A stretch of 64,000 nt of DNA from Tyto alba. Taxonomy: Eukaryota; Chordata; Aves; Strigiformes; Tytonidae. Location of the stretch: the NCBI RefSeq assembly GCF_018691265.1, contig NW_024881321.1:24153698-24217697 (forward strand). The letters are read 5' to 3'. The notes under the pieces are model-generated. The model saw nothing but the letters and a program-made list of their open reading frames with translations, had not been told where the DNA came from and did no database searches. Position 1 is the stretch's first letter. Every line of letters starts with the position of its first letter. Of the stretch, positions 25,456 to 38,433 are shown in pieces. The translations under genes and the position numbers were made by a program.

Positions 25456-25853
25456 AAGCCATTTTGGATGTATGGTATTTGATCATATTTGCATCTTAAT
25501 CTTATTCTTGGGATCATATCAAAACTTCCCCCGACATTGGATCAGGACAGAATGGCACAAGCTTTTTTTTTATATAGCAAAAGTAAACAAACATTGTAAT
25601 TAACATTTATTTTTTAATCGCAAGTAGTGACTTTACCATGGGAAGAACTTGTTAAAAGAAGCATACATGCCTAAAATAAATCTGTATTAAAACTACAAGA
25701 ATAATTTTACAGCAAAAGCAATGGCTTTCACCTTTTTCTTCATGCACAATGGCAGTAAATAGTATTGCCAGTTTTGAAAACATATAATAGAATTTATTTG
25801 TCTGAAACAGATTATTGTCTCCAGGAACACCATTATTACCATAGATTTTATTA

Positions 25854-26400
25854 TAGAGTCATAGAAACACTGGTTGGAAGGAATCTATGAAGGTCATGTA
25901 GTACTGTCTCCCACTAACTGTGGGATTACAATCGGCACCAGATCAAAGGAGCTTTGAATTTTTCTAGATGAATCTTGGAAACCTCCACAAATGGAGATTT
26001 CACAATCTCTTTGGACTGCCTGTGTTGGTGTTGCATTGCCTAGGAAAAATGCTTTTGTTAATATCTAATCTGAACCTTTAAAGACATAACCTCTGCCTGT
26101 TCCACACTGTTGTGTCATCTATACTAATGAGAATTTGGCTCTGTCATTTTGGTAATTGCTCTTTAATTAGCTGTAGGTCCTTGCTAGACCACCCTTTAGC
26201 TTTTTTTCACCTTTATGAACAAATCTGAGTCCCTCAACCTCTTTTTGTAGGGTAAGTTTCTCTAAGCTTCTGACCATCTTGACAAACTTCCTGCTGGGCC
26301 ACTCCAAGTTTATCCCCGTCCATTTGATCTGGAGGACAAAAACTGGGCACAGCATACCAACTTTACTCTTCCACAGAAGGAACAAAACAGAAGCACTTCT
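25854..26400 (-). mobile_element. Old CR1 LINE fragment, minus strand
   Basis: The plus strand reads as the reverse complement of a CR1 3' region. It opens with 'gagtcatagaaacactggttggaagga', the complement of the CR1 tail, then passes through blocks complementary to the conserved 3' part of ORF2 ('cctaggaaaaatgcttttgttaatatctaatctgaa' region, and 'ggtccttgctagaccaccctt' to 'ctgggcacagc'). Divergence is high and no frame is open across it. It begins ~310 bases downstream of the LTR ending at 25536. The open frame 26167-26385 on the minus strand lies inside it and is a decayed ORF2 trace at best. Confidence 0.75.
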
Positions 26401-29400
26401 AAGGTAGACTTTGAAAGAATCTTGTTTTTTCTACACATGCTTAAGTTTTCAAACAAAACAGTGCTGTTCTCTGTGCCACTGCATCGAAGCACTTGAGCTA
26501 CAAATATAAAGCCCTAGAAGTCATCACCAGGACTAGAACTGGACTGAAATAAAAAAATATGTTGTAAATGTAAGAAGACTAAAAATACTAATAATATTTA
26601 TTTATCATAATCTTGTTTCAGTCCCTGTAAAATGGTCAATATATTTTCCTCTAGAGGTATACTGGAGAAAAGACTGGTTCAAGACTAATGGAGGCTTATT
26701 TGTGCAGGTGGAACAGTCTATCTCTAGAGGCAAGATACCATCTGTCTGTCTAAAAGCAAGCCCTGTTTCCTGATCCATCAAGTGGAATATCTGTTGATTC
26801 ACTTGCATTTTTTCTTGGCTTAAGTGAAGTGACATGAAAGCAGTCAGCAACAATTTGGGAGAGAAACAAAATAATTCAGTCAATTTAATCTCATTAACAT
26901 GAGAAACAAAAGATCAAATTTAAATTCTGACAGAATGCTGCACAGAAATTGAGTTCAAAACTTTGATACATAGGTATCTTCTAAATTAATAAGGTAATTC
27001 AAAGCTATTTCAATACTTTGCGAGTAGATTGACTATTAAATATAAAGAGTATTTTATAATTTACAGTCAACAGAAAATTACATGCATATATTTTGTAATA
27101 GAAGTTACTGTCAACATTTTTAGGCATCTGAAAAAAGCTCTTAAAATACATTGCTGTGTATTAATATTATTATAAACATTTTAGCATTAGCTCTTGTCAT
27201 GCATACCACTATTATTCTCTTATTGTTCATGTGGGCTCATTTTATTCTCTTTTTCTTTGTTTGCTTGATTGTTTAAAAAGCAAGGAAACATATAGATCTG
27301 TAAACAATTAGATAGCTATCTTAGGGAGAGAAATTATAATATGATATTATAAAATTATCCCTGCTTATATTGGGAAAAGACAATAATTTGGTTTTTAATG
27401 GCTTGCAGGCACATATATTTTCTATGCATTTTGTTGAGTTACACAATATGACCAAGAGGCCGAAGTTTTAGATCAAGAGACAGAATTTACAGCTGAAATC
27501 TGTGGCTGTGATCTTTCAAATACATTGACATGTGACTATATAAGTATTAATTCCTTTGACAAATCATTTGAATAAAGCTACTTATGTTATAGACCTGGTC
27601 CAAAGCTGCCAAGTAGCTCAGAAGGTGCTGTTACCACACAGAAAGGAAATTACCTCTTTTCCCTTATACTCAAACAATAGGCTACAGGTAGTTCAGCTCA
27701 TTCATAACTACTAGCTATAGAACAGTTCAGTTTGAAAGATGGACAGTTATTCTAGCTTCATAGTGACTATGAATGTCAGTTTGATATACCTGCATATTGT
27801 CCTTGTGTGTTAACAAAAGCTAACCCTCATATCAAGCATCTTCAAGAGACAGTAGTTAATTTTACCACAAACTTTCTTTTCCCTCTGAATAAAACTTTCT
27901 TGGATTAAAGACATAGATTGATCTGAAAAGCAGTACTGCTTTAAAGAGGTTTAAAACTACAATAAATCCAAAATACTTAATGAGAAGTTTTGAAGATCTC
28001 AAAAACATTGATGAATCACAGCTGTAGGACCTGAGCTTGAAAAATGTACTATTCTTTCACACTCAGTTTTTCCTGAACCTTTGCTTATAAACAATTAAGT
28101 CTAGTGATGAGGGAGTGGGTACCTGTTCCCTTTCCAGATAGCCTAGGATCTAGGCAAGCACAGGAATTTACACTATTGACAGTCTGTGTTGGTGTCTGTT
28201 TTATGCTGTGGGATGCTGTGATGGAAATCCCTTCCCCTTTTCCTTAAAGCAATCACTCCCAAAGCAACAAAAAGCTTCCATTCTGGTTTTTAGAGCACAT
28301 AATAATAAACTAGAGAAAACTATTCTTTAAGAAAAGCAACTCAGATTTTCTGTGTGAGACATTAAAATAAAATTGTCAGACACTAAATATTCTGCATGTA
28401 TTGTGGGCCACTTCTGTCATCTTGCTTTATAATCCAGAAGTTTTTACCGTCTTCCTAGGGTAAAAACTCCATGTAGTCCCATCTTTGTTCCTAAGAAAGA
28501 AGCTTTATTTTCATGGTATGTGAGACTTGGCTTGAGTTTAGATTTTCTTCCTGCTGCATGCAAGCACTCTGCTTTCCACAAGATACTGCAAATTTGCAGC
28601 CTTGCTGTGTCTCTCATCTTCCTTCTCCCCACATTGAGAAGCTTTCCCAGCCCGAATGCTCTCACTTCTCCAAGGGATGAGGAATCTGAAGGGGGTCCCA
28701 GTTGATGCCATGTGGAGCAGTCAGGTTAACAAAACCAAATTACTATTATAAACACTCAACCACATCGTCTTTAACAGAACATGTGATAAACACCATACAT
28801 GCGATAAACTAGAAACCAGTTAATCAAATTATTCGACGTCTGACAAAGATACCTTCACTTGTACCAGTGAGAAGTTTAGTGTTACAAATAAAGAAGAGGC
28901 ATAATAAAAACTTTTTTCAGTTTTCCAACATAAAACTTGGAAATCTGAAAATTTGTTAATGCAGAAATTTGTGAAAATGTGTATTAATAACAGATCTATA
29001 GAGAAGCAAAGACTTAATCAATCTTTTGGTAAACAAGGTCTAATTGTAGACTACCAGGCATTTTTATATGACAAAACAGTTAGAGTATTAATAAAGATGT
29101 GAGAGATAACAGAAAATCATAGAGCAGTGAAGAACCCTGCTTTTCAGTCAGTGTTTTCAACTCTTGGAACCCATTTAATTAGTAGTCATATAAAAAGTAT
29201 TATTTTTTTTCTTAAATTTTCAGTTTCTGGGAATATGGTTTCGTGTAAAAACCCCTTCTATCTTTCCTACATTTCTGGTTTTACAGTTGCATGGAAAAAT
29301 CTAAATATAAGACTATAATTTTACCCAAAAGTTTGGAAGGAGAAAAATAAAACTAATGACTGTATATGTGTTTTGATTGGTTGGTTGTTTTTTTTGTTGG

Positions 29401-32400
29401 TTGGGTTTTTTTAAAACTTTTTTCAGTTTAAAGAATTCTTGACTAATTCCATACTGATGATGCTTGATATTAAAAGTATAATTAAATATTGCTTGTTATG
29501 AATACCTGTAGAGCAAGTAGCTATTCAAACAATTCTATTAAGTAATCCGTGATATGTTACATAACATTTGGGATTTCTTTTCTTAGAAGGACTAATATAT
29601 GGCTTTTTTATGACAGAATGTGAATGCTCATCAGCTTGGTTTTATTATCATACAGGTTTTAACTGGGGAAAATTTATTGATGTAAATAGAGTTACAAGGA
29701 TGGATTTAGCAGGTTTTTCCACAACAAAAGGCAATTTACTACTCATAAAGACTCAACTTCCTTATTTTACTTATAACAATTCAATCTATTCATTCACAAA
29801 ACACATCCTGTCCACTACATATAAATATTGACATTAAAATAATTATAATATATGAGATATCTCCTAGTATATTAAATACATTCTTCACAAACTACTTAAG
29901 TTCCACTTCTTTTATAAAAAATAGTTATGGATGTTAATATTTATATAAAGATTTTATTATTAGTTATCTTGCTGAATAAATTCTGGGCATCAGCATTGAC
30001 AGAAGAGGTATCATGTTATTCATATGACCAGTTACACTGGATGAATAATGAATGAGAAACAATCAAAACACACAATTTGCTGACAACCCTTAGGCTAAAA
30101 ATAACTGATTAAAGCTATTTTGGGAATACTGATCTCTAACAAGGATAGTCAGAGAAATCAGGATAAATTTGTGATTGATTCAGGAATGAAACATATCTAC
30201 GATTCCTAAAAACTCTGGGTTTTTTTGAGAGCTTGACCATTAGTATTTTTAAGATGTTTCTGCTCATTTGTGACAAGCAGAAATTGCATTTCCCAGTGCC
30301 TTGCTTGATATTTCATACTCTTCCTCAAATCATCTGTAAAAAAAAACAACCCAACAAAAATACAAGGAGCATAACACATGGAGTTAAGCCCATCATTTGG
30401 CAGTTAAAATACATATTTTATCCAGATACTGCAATATTAGTATTTGGACAGCATTACACAAAATTATACTTGCTCATTTTTACAGAAAGATGTCAGTCCT
30501 ACAGGGAGCACTGCCAGGCAAGAGGGTAGAGGAAAAGGAGGAAGTGGGAAATGCTATTAGTTGCTGTGGAAACCAGTATCATTAGCATGATGCTTTGAAA
30601 AAAACCCTGAAGGACAGAGCTTTAAATATTCAAACATATCTTTAGGTGTCCACTATTGCAGTAATATGTCTATGAGAAGATCCATGTGGAATGTTGACAA
30701 TCCTGAAGAAATGCAAGATGTTTCCATGGCATCATCAGCTTCACACCTTACCCAATATTTTGAAAATTGAGTTTGTTTTTTCTTCTGCTTTTGAGATCTT
30801 TGGTGTTTTTAATTTATATAGAAATAAAAAAATGTCTTTCAGACAAGTAAGGCTGAAATAAATAATACCAAGTGGAGGAAAAAGATGAGCTGTTTGTAAG
30901 AGTTGGAAGTTTTGCATATCCAGAGTATCCAGAATCTACAGGTTTGTTTTCCTAATGACTGCAGTATAGCCTAGATTAAATACTGCAATTTTTAAAAGAC
31001 TAGTCCAGTTTAGACACGAAAAGGATTTCTATGATACAAATAATTTTCAGATCAAAACCTTAAGTATAATCAACCATTGGTCTGTCAGTTTCTTAAAGAT
31101 CCAGAATACTAAGGAGGTACTCAAATAAGGAAAAGCTATCATATAAAATTAAATGCATTAGCATCTTGTACATATTCAGTTAAGGAAACTAGCTTGAGGT
31201 AATAAGAGAGTCACTTCTGATTTAATTTTGATTAAAGAAAGTGTATAGTGTGTACTATATGATATACAAATTAATTACTGACCCACAAATTTTAATTTGA
31301 CCTGAGTTGTTCAACTGATTTACAATAAGAACATTTCAGTCTGCATTTGTTTCATTCCTTTTTATGTTGCTCACTATGAAATACATAAAAGTATGTTAAA
31401 AAGTTAATAAATAATATTATTTTAGACAAATAACTATTTGTAAAGATGATACTGGGAGCACACTGGAATTTTGTAGTCATGTAAAGTAAAACATTTTTTC
31501 TCCATGGAAATGGAAGTTCACTTAAATGTTGTCATAGATCTGGGAAAAAAAAAAAAAAAAAAACAAAAAACAAAAAACAACAAAACAACACAACAAACAA
31601 AACCAAAAATCCCCTTTGTATTTTATAAGATACTTTATTTTCCTCATTTTAATGTCTGCTCTTTATTTATTTATTTTTATATTTCCAGGTTCACAAGTAA
31701 ATATACATGGATTATCAGCTGAGATTGAGTTAAACACCAATTATAGTATGGTGCACTTTGTTTTCCATTCTTTAATGCACATAATGGAATTTGCATTGAA
31801 ATATCAAGGCTTCTGAATGCATTTTACATTTTCTTTGAGGCAGGCCTCACAACAGTGTGGCTTGCAGTGATAAGCTAACTCTGCTGGAGCACATCAATCC
31901 TGTACAGTAAAACCAATGAAAGGTTTAAACATCTGAGAGATGAAATGCAAGCCATCTAGTACTAAGCATGTTAAATAATTTCCAAGAACACTGCCCCTTG
32001 TTTTGCTTGAGTGTGTTAAGGAAGCACGTTCTTGCTTCCTGATAAAGAATATTGATTTAAACACTTTGATATAGCCCTTAGTGCTGCGTAGGATGGAAGA
32101 TTTTGCCTTGTGGATGTAAGCAGGTAAATATAATTTTATAGTAAAAATTTCAAAATACTCTCATTCATACTTCTGGAATATAATTTTAAAGGACTGAAAT
32201 ACTGAGACTGAACTAAAAGCTGGGATAAAGTAAAAATGTTCCTCACCTTGGTGTTACATTTTTAATTGTTCACAGATTGCTGGAGGAAGATGCTGCAGTC
32301 AAAAGTGTGCCATAAAGTTATGACAAATATTTTAATATGATTACATGTATGACAGATCTGTCACATTCTAAGAGAAAGATCATTTTAATGTACCACCTCC

Positions 32401-33160
32401 TCTCCTGTTTTCAGTCACTTTAATATCCTTCTGTCCAGGACTACAGTGAGAAACACAGTGAGGAAATTCATCACCATGTGCCAATCTGCCTCTACTGGAT
32501 CTTACAGAAAAGAATAAAATAGACCAGTTTTGGTCTGTGTTCCAGCATAATTTCATGTCTCATTTTAGCCTTGTTATAACTACAGTTTGTAACCTAATAG
32601 AAGGTATAAAATTTTACCATTCTTCCAGTATACAATTCAGCCTTTCTCTCACTGATATATTATTTTCAGAGAATTCTAGAAAATCTTCTGGTTTATAGAC
32701 ACATCTTTAGCATTAAAACCAAAATAATTAAAAAATGTCATATGCTTGATCATGATCTGTTGGATGATCACTATACATTAAAAATATGCTAGGTAAGCCT
32801 TTCTTCTTTGTCTCATAAGAATACTTTGAAAAAAAAAAAAAAATCTAGCTCTTTTATTGTCTTCTACATTCACTTGCCTTTTTGCCCCATTAAAAGTTTG
32901 GTGAAAACACAGCGTGCCATCTCCATTGTCCAATTTTTCATAAGCTACATTCCAGGTGAAACACATCAGTTTCTTTTACCCTTAATGTATCCCTGCTCCA
33001 ACTTGAAACAGTTTAGCTACATAATCTTACACAAAATGTTGTAGGTTCAGTAGATTTGTGTAGGATAGTTTTGTCTTTAGCCGACATAACTGAATCTCTG
33101 TCACCCAGTAAAAAACAAAGAGATACACCTCCACATTCAAGACCTGATTCCTGCTGTCTG
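26401..33160. other. AT-rich non-coding stretch
   Basis: No gene, RNA or named repeat is recognised. It includes an A-run followed by CAAAA/CAA-type units at 31542-31602. Open frames reach 98 residues (30233-30529 plus) with no motif. The paired opposite frames at 28444-28705 do not resemble a known protein. Confidence 0.45.
31542..31602. repeat. A-rich simple repeat
   Basis: About 20 consecutive A followed by irregular CAAAAA, CAAC and CAAA units. It could be the poly-A remnant of a retrotransposed copy in plus orientation, but I recognise no body upstream. Confidence 0.8.
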
Positions 33161-33454
33161 TCATTCCTTTAAGAGTTTTTTTGGATGAAGTCTACTTATA
33201 GGTATAAGTAGCACTAGTATTTTGGTCATTGCATCAAAGATCAATTCAACAGGCAAAGATCCATGTTCAGTTAAGTTATTTTCATGTAGGGGCCTGCTTT
33301 TAATTGTCTCAATACAATCTTTCAATTTCAACATGAGTTTGTCATTCAAAAGACTGAATCTTTCAAATTTTGAGCCCAGTAGTACTGTTCCCACCTGCAG
33401 CAAATGCTTCAGTGCATGTATGGATGAAGAGTTTGCAAACCTAAGCAGTTCCAT
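33161..33454 (-). pseudogene. Unassigned protein-like open frame (possible orphan exon or processed pseudogene)
   Basis: A 97-codon minus-strand frame begins with ATG (MELLRFANSSSIHALKH) and ends KKLLKE-stop. Unlike most frames here its composition looks protein-like: leucine-rich amphipathic stretches (residues 14-27 and 36-50), moderate charge, no low complexity and no homopolymer codons. An in-frame TAA lies three codons upstream of the ATG, so it is complete as it stands or is bounded by a splice site. An AG lies just upstream of the ATG (TTCTAAG) but the pyrimidine tract is poor. A shorter frame (78 residues) is open on the opposite strand, which weakens the case. I recognise no domain and assign no function. 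It could be chance, a decayed gene copy or a real exon. Confidence 0.2.
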
Positions 33455-36040
33455 GTGATCTTAGAATATCAGTATTCCTAGTTACTTAAATGTTGTTTCT
33501 CTTTTTTTCAGAAACCAGTATCTCTAAAGACTTTTTTTGACATCACTACCTACAAATTTCCACTTGAACCCACTTAGGAAATATCTGTCACTGACATCTT
33601 AAATACTTTGCAGATGGACATCCTCTAATTTCAATAGCAACCATTTCTTCAAAAACTGCACATAATATTAAAATAACATATCTGAGGTCAAGAATCAATC
33701 CCTGCTTTCAAATTGGGTTGTATTCTGAGTTGTATTTTATCTTCTTGCTGATAGAGTCTGAAGTTCATTTCTTAAAATGTTTTCACATAGAATTGTCTCC
33801 TGATATTCTCCTGGATGTAGGCATAGTCTGTATGGACAAATCAAAATCTGATACAACAGATTCTGCGTCAGTTAAACTATGCTTCAGATAACTGTCATGG
33901 GGTCTTTTTTTGCATTTTTTTAAAAAGTTGTTTTGTTTTTTTTTTTTTTAAATACTTCACAAGTAGTCTACTTAAATAATTATATAGAGCCCTCCCATCC
34001 CAGACTCCTTGTTTCCATATCTCTGAAGGGTATAGTCTACTCCATTTGTTTTGTAAGGGTTTTATAAGTTATTTTGTAATTGTTTGTAAGTCTTACTATC
34101 TATGTGAGGACATAGCAAGTAAAAGGCTGGAATTTTCGTCTGAAAACACTGTAAGTACTGCACAGCTCTTAACCGGTTACTCATTCACAAAAAAGGTATA
34201 GCTCAGAGTGTCTGGAATGGCCACAGATTTTAGCTTCATCTACAGGACTCATAACAGTTTTTTTTCAGGTAAACATCTTTTTGCTTTTTGGTAGCTGCTC
34301 CTGTCAGTGGAAATATTAGCTAATATTAATTAAAAGGATTACTGAAACAATGCAAGTAGTGTTTCAATGGCACACTGCTTATGAGGCTAGTGATCAGAGC
34401 CAAGAACATAATATAGAAGCAAACATAATTTAATACTAGTAATTGTTATAACACAAGTGTAAGATTCAAATTAACGTAGTGGAAATGTCATCTTCACCGA
34501 CTTGTATTTAAAGAAAGAATTAGAGTACAGGGATAGATTCAGACTGATTTAAGAAAGGAACTGAGGAATTACAGTGCTTAAAATTTAGACACCTATTATA
34601 TTCAGAGAAATCCAGGTAGTCTTACATGAAGGTGATTCTCAACATGGAGAAAGGGAGACCTAGAAGCCCAATTTCCATCTATATTTCACAGCAGAGGACT
34701 AATCCAGCTATGGAGCTACTTGTGTTATCTTCAGTACAATAATTGTGCAGTGCAAAATGTATAAAGATAACAAGAAGTAAAGATCACAACTCTATCTCTG
34801 CCCCTTTCACATTGAGAGCAAAAAAAATACAGTTAGTCTTCATTTTGCTTGATAGTCTTGATTTCCTTCTCTTCCAATGATTTTTGTACTTCTGGCTACA
34901 CAATTGCCTAGACTGATATCCTATCTTTGATATATAAAGAAAAAAATAGAAATGAACACAGAATACTCTGAACAGTATGTATCTGAGACAGGTGGTGCTT
35001 ATCTCCTATTAAAAAAAAGATCTGTTTTTTATAAAATACTTCTGTATCAGTTTATGTGTCCTATATGTCCTTTTCCATTTGCTGATACAGGTCAAACATT
35101 TTATCCTGCTTCTATTAACGTTTTATTACTTTAGCACCAGCTTTCACTATCTTGGGAAAACATTATTTTTATAGTGTGACCACTTTATACCTTCAATTCC
35201 ACTGAAGTATTTGTATTTTCAGTATAACGTTCTGTAACAAAGAACAAACCAGAAAGCTTTGAATTATTCTAAATAAAGGAAAAAGTGATAGAGAATGAAC
35301 AACAAGAATGTGACTAGTGAGAACAAATACAAGGAAATTTTAATGTAATAAAAGTCAACTTACTGAAAAAATTGAGATTTGATTGCTTTGCACTATATTT
35401 CCCAATAAATGAAGTAAATAAATTTAGGAAATATATGTTAATCCACACTGTTCTGTACCAGGAACAAAAAAATGAAAAAAAAAAAAAAAAAGAAAAAAAA
35501 GTAACTATATACAGTGATATCTTAATTTTGTGTTGTTAAGGTATAAAAGTGATCTAAATTTCATTAAAGCAACAAATAACGATCCATTTTGTTATTTGTA
35601 GCCCCCCAATGACCACACTGTGCTTGATATCAAGCACATGAATTATCTTCCAACATGCATTTCTAAACTTTAATTTCAGCTCACTGAAGTGTTATTTCTG
35701 GGATGAAGCAACAAAAAGTTTCCATTTTTCTTCTGAGCTTTATAATGTTTGCCTTTTCATTGCAGCACAGTCAGCAGCGTGTCCAGGTTAATCTGGAACT
35801 ACTCTATGTTTTATCCCCTCCTCAGAGAAAAGCGACTACTCTGGGACAGCATCTGACTCTTATTCACGAACTCTAGATTGAAGAAAACCTTTTTCTTTAT
35901 TTTTAAAGACCTAGACACATAGTGACCTAGTTTTCTTCAAGATGAATCCTTAAATAGCACTTGAGATCTAAATACTTCCAAATCTCATTATATGGTTTAG
36001 GTAATTTCCAGATTGTGTTACTAACTGCCAATATAGAAGC

Positions 36041-36041
<1 letters not shown>
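33455..36041. other. AT-rich non-coding stretch
   Basis: No gene or RNA is recognised. It contains T- and A-runs (33938-33950 and 35477-35502) and unremarkable short frames of at most 60 residues. Confidence 0.5.

Positions 36042-36134
<93 letters not shown>
36042..36134. repeat. (AAT)n microsatellite, about 31 units
   Basis: A perfect or nearly perfect trinucleotide array of ~93 bases. Read on the minus strand it gives a run of about 30 ATT (Ile) codons, which explains the poly-isoleucine frame at 35968-36201 and shows that frame is spurious. A long uninterrupted array like this is usually length-polymorphic. Confidence 0.97.
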
Positions 36135-36136
<2 letters not shown>

Positions 36137-37243
36137 CTATGCATAATTAGGTTTACATTATAGATTAAAAGGAAGAACCTGATGTTTAAGGTAATTGACA
36201 TCCAGTCTGACTGTACAGTAGTGTATTGTGAAATTAAATAGCCTGCTTTCTTTCCAAGCGAGATTGTTCAGAATAAATATCTAAAGAATATATTTGTATC
36301 TGCTGTCCCCAAAGCTGTCTAGGAAAAGACGACATTTTCATTTTGAGGACAGGATCCTGTAGGAAATTGTCTAGCATTGACTAGTCAAATCTGCTTGAAT
36401 ATCCACTTCACTGAGCCATGAAAAGTAAATGTGATTGTGATTGATATATATCTACATATTAGCAAGTTTTCTCTACAGATGTAAAGTCTATAGCCACTTG
36501 CCACTATTTCTCAGAGGGAATCTCACACATTGCATAACGAGCTAGCTTTTATTTTGGTTTTCCCTTTACTCTGAAAAGGTCAGTAAGCACTTTTTTTGGA
36601 ATCTTCTATCTTTAATGTGAAAGAAAACTAGCAAATGATCAAGGAAATATTCATATGGTCAGGGAAAACTGAGAAGTATGGAAGTGGCAGGATATTTTAA
36701 TTATTTCTTAGTGCACAAAGAAAAATCAAGGTCACCTACAAAATGAAAACAAAAAAAAAAAAAAGAAACTAAAAGTACATATTTTTTTCTGATAGTCTAC
36801 TCTAAGTCACTTATTTTTCATATCACAGTACTGAGCCTGAATTTCTGTTTATACCTCAGCCGCAAAAATTCTTGAAGTAGGATAAACTATCTCCTTTTTG
36901 AGTATCATACCACAAGAGTAAACATTATATAAATATTTATTGGGAAAAAAAAAAAAAATCAAACCACCTGGAAGTATCTATTTATAAGCTTTATGCTTTT
37001 TTTATCCATCTGAAAGTTAATCCTTATATGGGCACTTTTCCCTGTCTTCTGATTAATTTTGGGGTTTGGAGGGCTACTTCTGGGGAGAGGTTGGTTTCTT
37101 CCCCCCCCTTTTTTTAACAAAACAGCTTCAGAAGGTAAGACCAAAAGTGACTCCACTGCAATATTGTCATTTAAAATGAACTACAGTATCTTTTAATACT
37201 GGGAAGAGAGAAATCTGGGATCAAACACCTGACTGAAAATTGT
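36135..37243. other. Non-coding spacer
   Basis: AT-rich with A-runs at 36750-36763 and 36944-36958. No gene, RNA or named repeat is recognised. Confidence 0.5.
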
Positions 37244-37734
37244 TATTGTCTTTTGAGCCTACTCAGCAGCTAAAGGCCCCGCAGTCGCTCACCCACCCTC
37301 CCCCCACTTGGGAATGGGGAGGGAATCGGAGGGGCAAAGGGAGACTCATGGGTTGAGATAAAAACAGTTTAATAACAGTAACAGAACAATATGCTGACAG
37401 CAGCATCAGCAGGTAATGTACAATACAGCTGCTCACCACCCGCCGACCAACACCTGCCTGCTCCTGGCCAGTGATTCCAAACACAAAGGCCCCACAGCAA
37501 CACTCCCAGAAGTGAGAGCCCCTTCTGGCCCACTCCTGCCTTTACATAGTGAGCACAATGTCACATGGCATGGAACATTGGCCAATCCGGGCCCAGCCCT
37601 CCAGCTGTGCTCCCCCCGCCCCCGCACACAGGTGAGGGCACTGGGACCTGGGGAGCCCCTGGGGTGTCAGGGTGCTGCAGCACTCCTCCCGCTGCCAAAC
37701 CAACAGGAACGCTAGTCCAGCCCCAACCAGGACA
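37244..37734 (-). mobile_element. Solo LTR (ERVL-like, short type), minus strand
   Basis: A ~491-base LTR, the reverse complement of the family seen at 51666-52170. Shared blocks include the 'gagcctactcagcagctaaa' end, the 'cgctcacccaccctccccccacttgggaatgggga' segment, 'gagataaaaacagtttaataacagta' (polyadenylation region, ATTAAA on the minus strand at ~37368-37373), and the GC-rich U3 with 'ggccaatccgggcccag'. The terminal TG is mutated at the right-hand end of the minus-strand reading. Flanks ATTGT (37239-37243) and ATTGG (37735-37739) form a 5-base TSD with one mismatch when the ends are set by alignment to the relative. The promoter TATA is degraded (TACATAG context). Frames of 60-99 residues at 37263-37813 reflect its GC-rich composition. 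Confidence 0.88.
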
Positions 37735-37819
37735 ATTGGTCAAGAACCCTAAGTGGAGACATATGCAAAGGGTTTCTACAAACAGAATCTATTTAGCATT
37801 TTATTGTAAATAGCCTAAC

Positions 37820-37822
<3 letters not shown>

Positions 37823-37850
<28 letters not shown>
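37823..37850. repeat. T28 homopolymer
   Basis: 28 consecutive T residues, ~90 bases beyond the LTR. If read on the minus strand it would be a poly-A tail, but no retroposed body is recognised next to it. Confidence 0.95.
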
Positions 37851-37851
<1 letters not shown>

Positions 37852-38433
37852 TTGCAGTGTAAATTCAGGAGGAGTAGGGAGAGGAGAGAAGAAAGATAGT
37901 TCATGTAAACACCTTTTGTATTATTATTTTCCCAGTTGACCATTAAGTGAAAAAAGCAATTATTCACACAAACCTATTCAGAGAGCCCAGAGCAGACAGC
38001 AGTGACTGGGCAGGAATGAATTCCTTTTCTAGAAAAGAAATTCTTTTTACTAGTTAAGCCTCAGAACTGCCAGAGAACAGTTCAGTTGAGTAAGTTATGG
38101 ATTGAGCTAAGGAATAACTCATGAAGTGGATGGTATAGAGGGTATATATAACACAGATAGTCTATTTCTCTGTCTTTCTGTTGTGGTACTAACAAAACCA
38201 GAGTCAGCTCTACAAGGTAACAACCATAAAAAACCTGAATACCTAAAAGCAAACCCAGGTCTGCAGAAAATGGATGATACTTATTTGTTCTCATATCCAA
38301 ATATCCAGGTGAAAAAAAGAGATCTTTATTTTCTTTCCATTTTGATTTTGTGAAAATAAAAAGTGGCAAACAGAAAAAAAAAAAAATCTTTTCTCAATAT
38401 AGGTACTGAAACATAATTTTAAATCTCTATGTC

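Larger units (their letters stand above)
24957..25536 (+). mobile_element. Solo LTR of an avian endogenous retrovirus (6-bp TSD type)
   Basis: A 580-base LTR beginning TGTGTGAGAGACTG and ending CTTCCCCCGACA. The flanks are TTGGAA (24951-24956) and TTGGAT (25537-25542), a 6-base TSD with one mismatch; 6 bases is typical of class II (beta-retrovirus/ERVK-like) insertions. GGGTATAAAAAGGG contains a TATA box at 25215-25220, and AATAAA lies at 25450-25455, ~230 bases downstream, so the orientation is plus. No internal genes remain. Open frames overlapping on both strands at 25056-25517 are not coding. Confidence 0.82.

Noticed and set aside
35968..36201. Poly-isoleucine protein frame
   Set aside because: It is a direct translation of the (AAT)n microsatellite.
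37416..37813. Pro/Ala/Gly-rich frames on both strands
   Set aside because: Inside or straddling the GC-rich U3 of the minus-strand LTR at 37244-37734; no domain.
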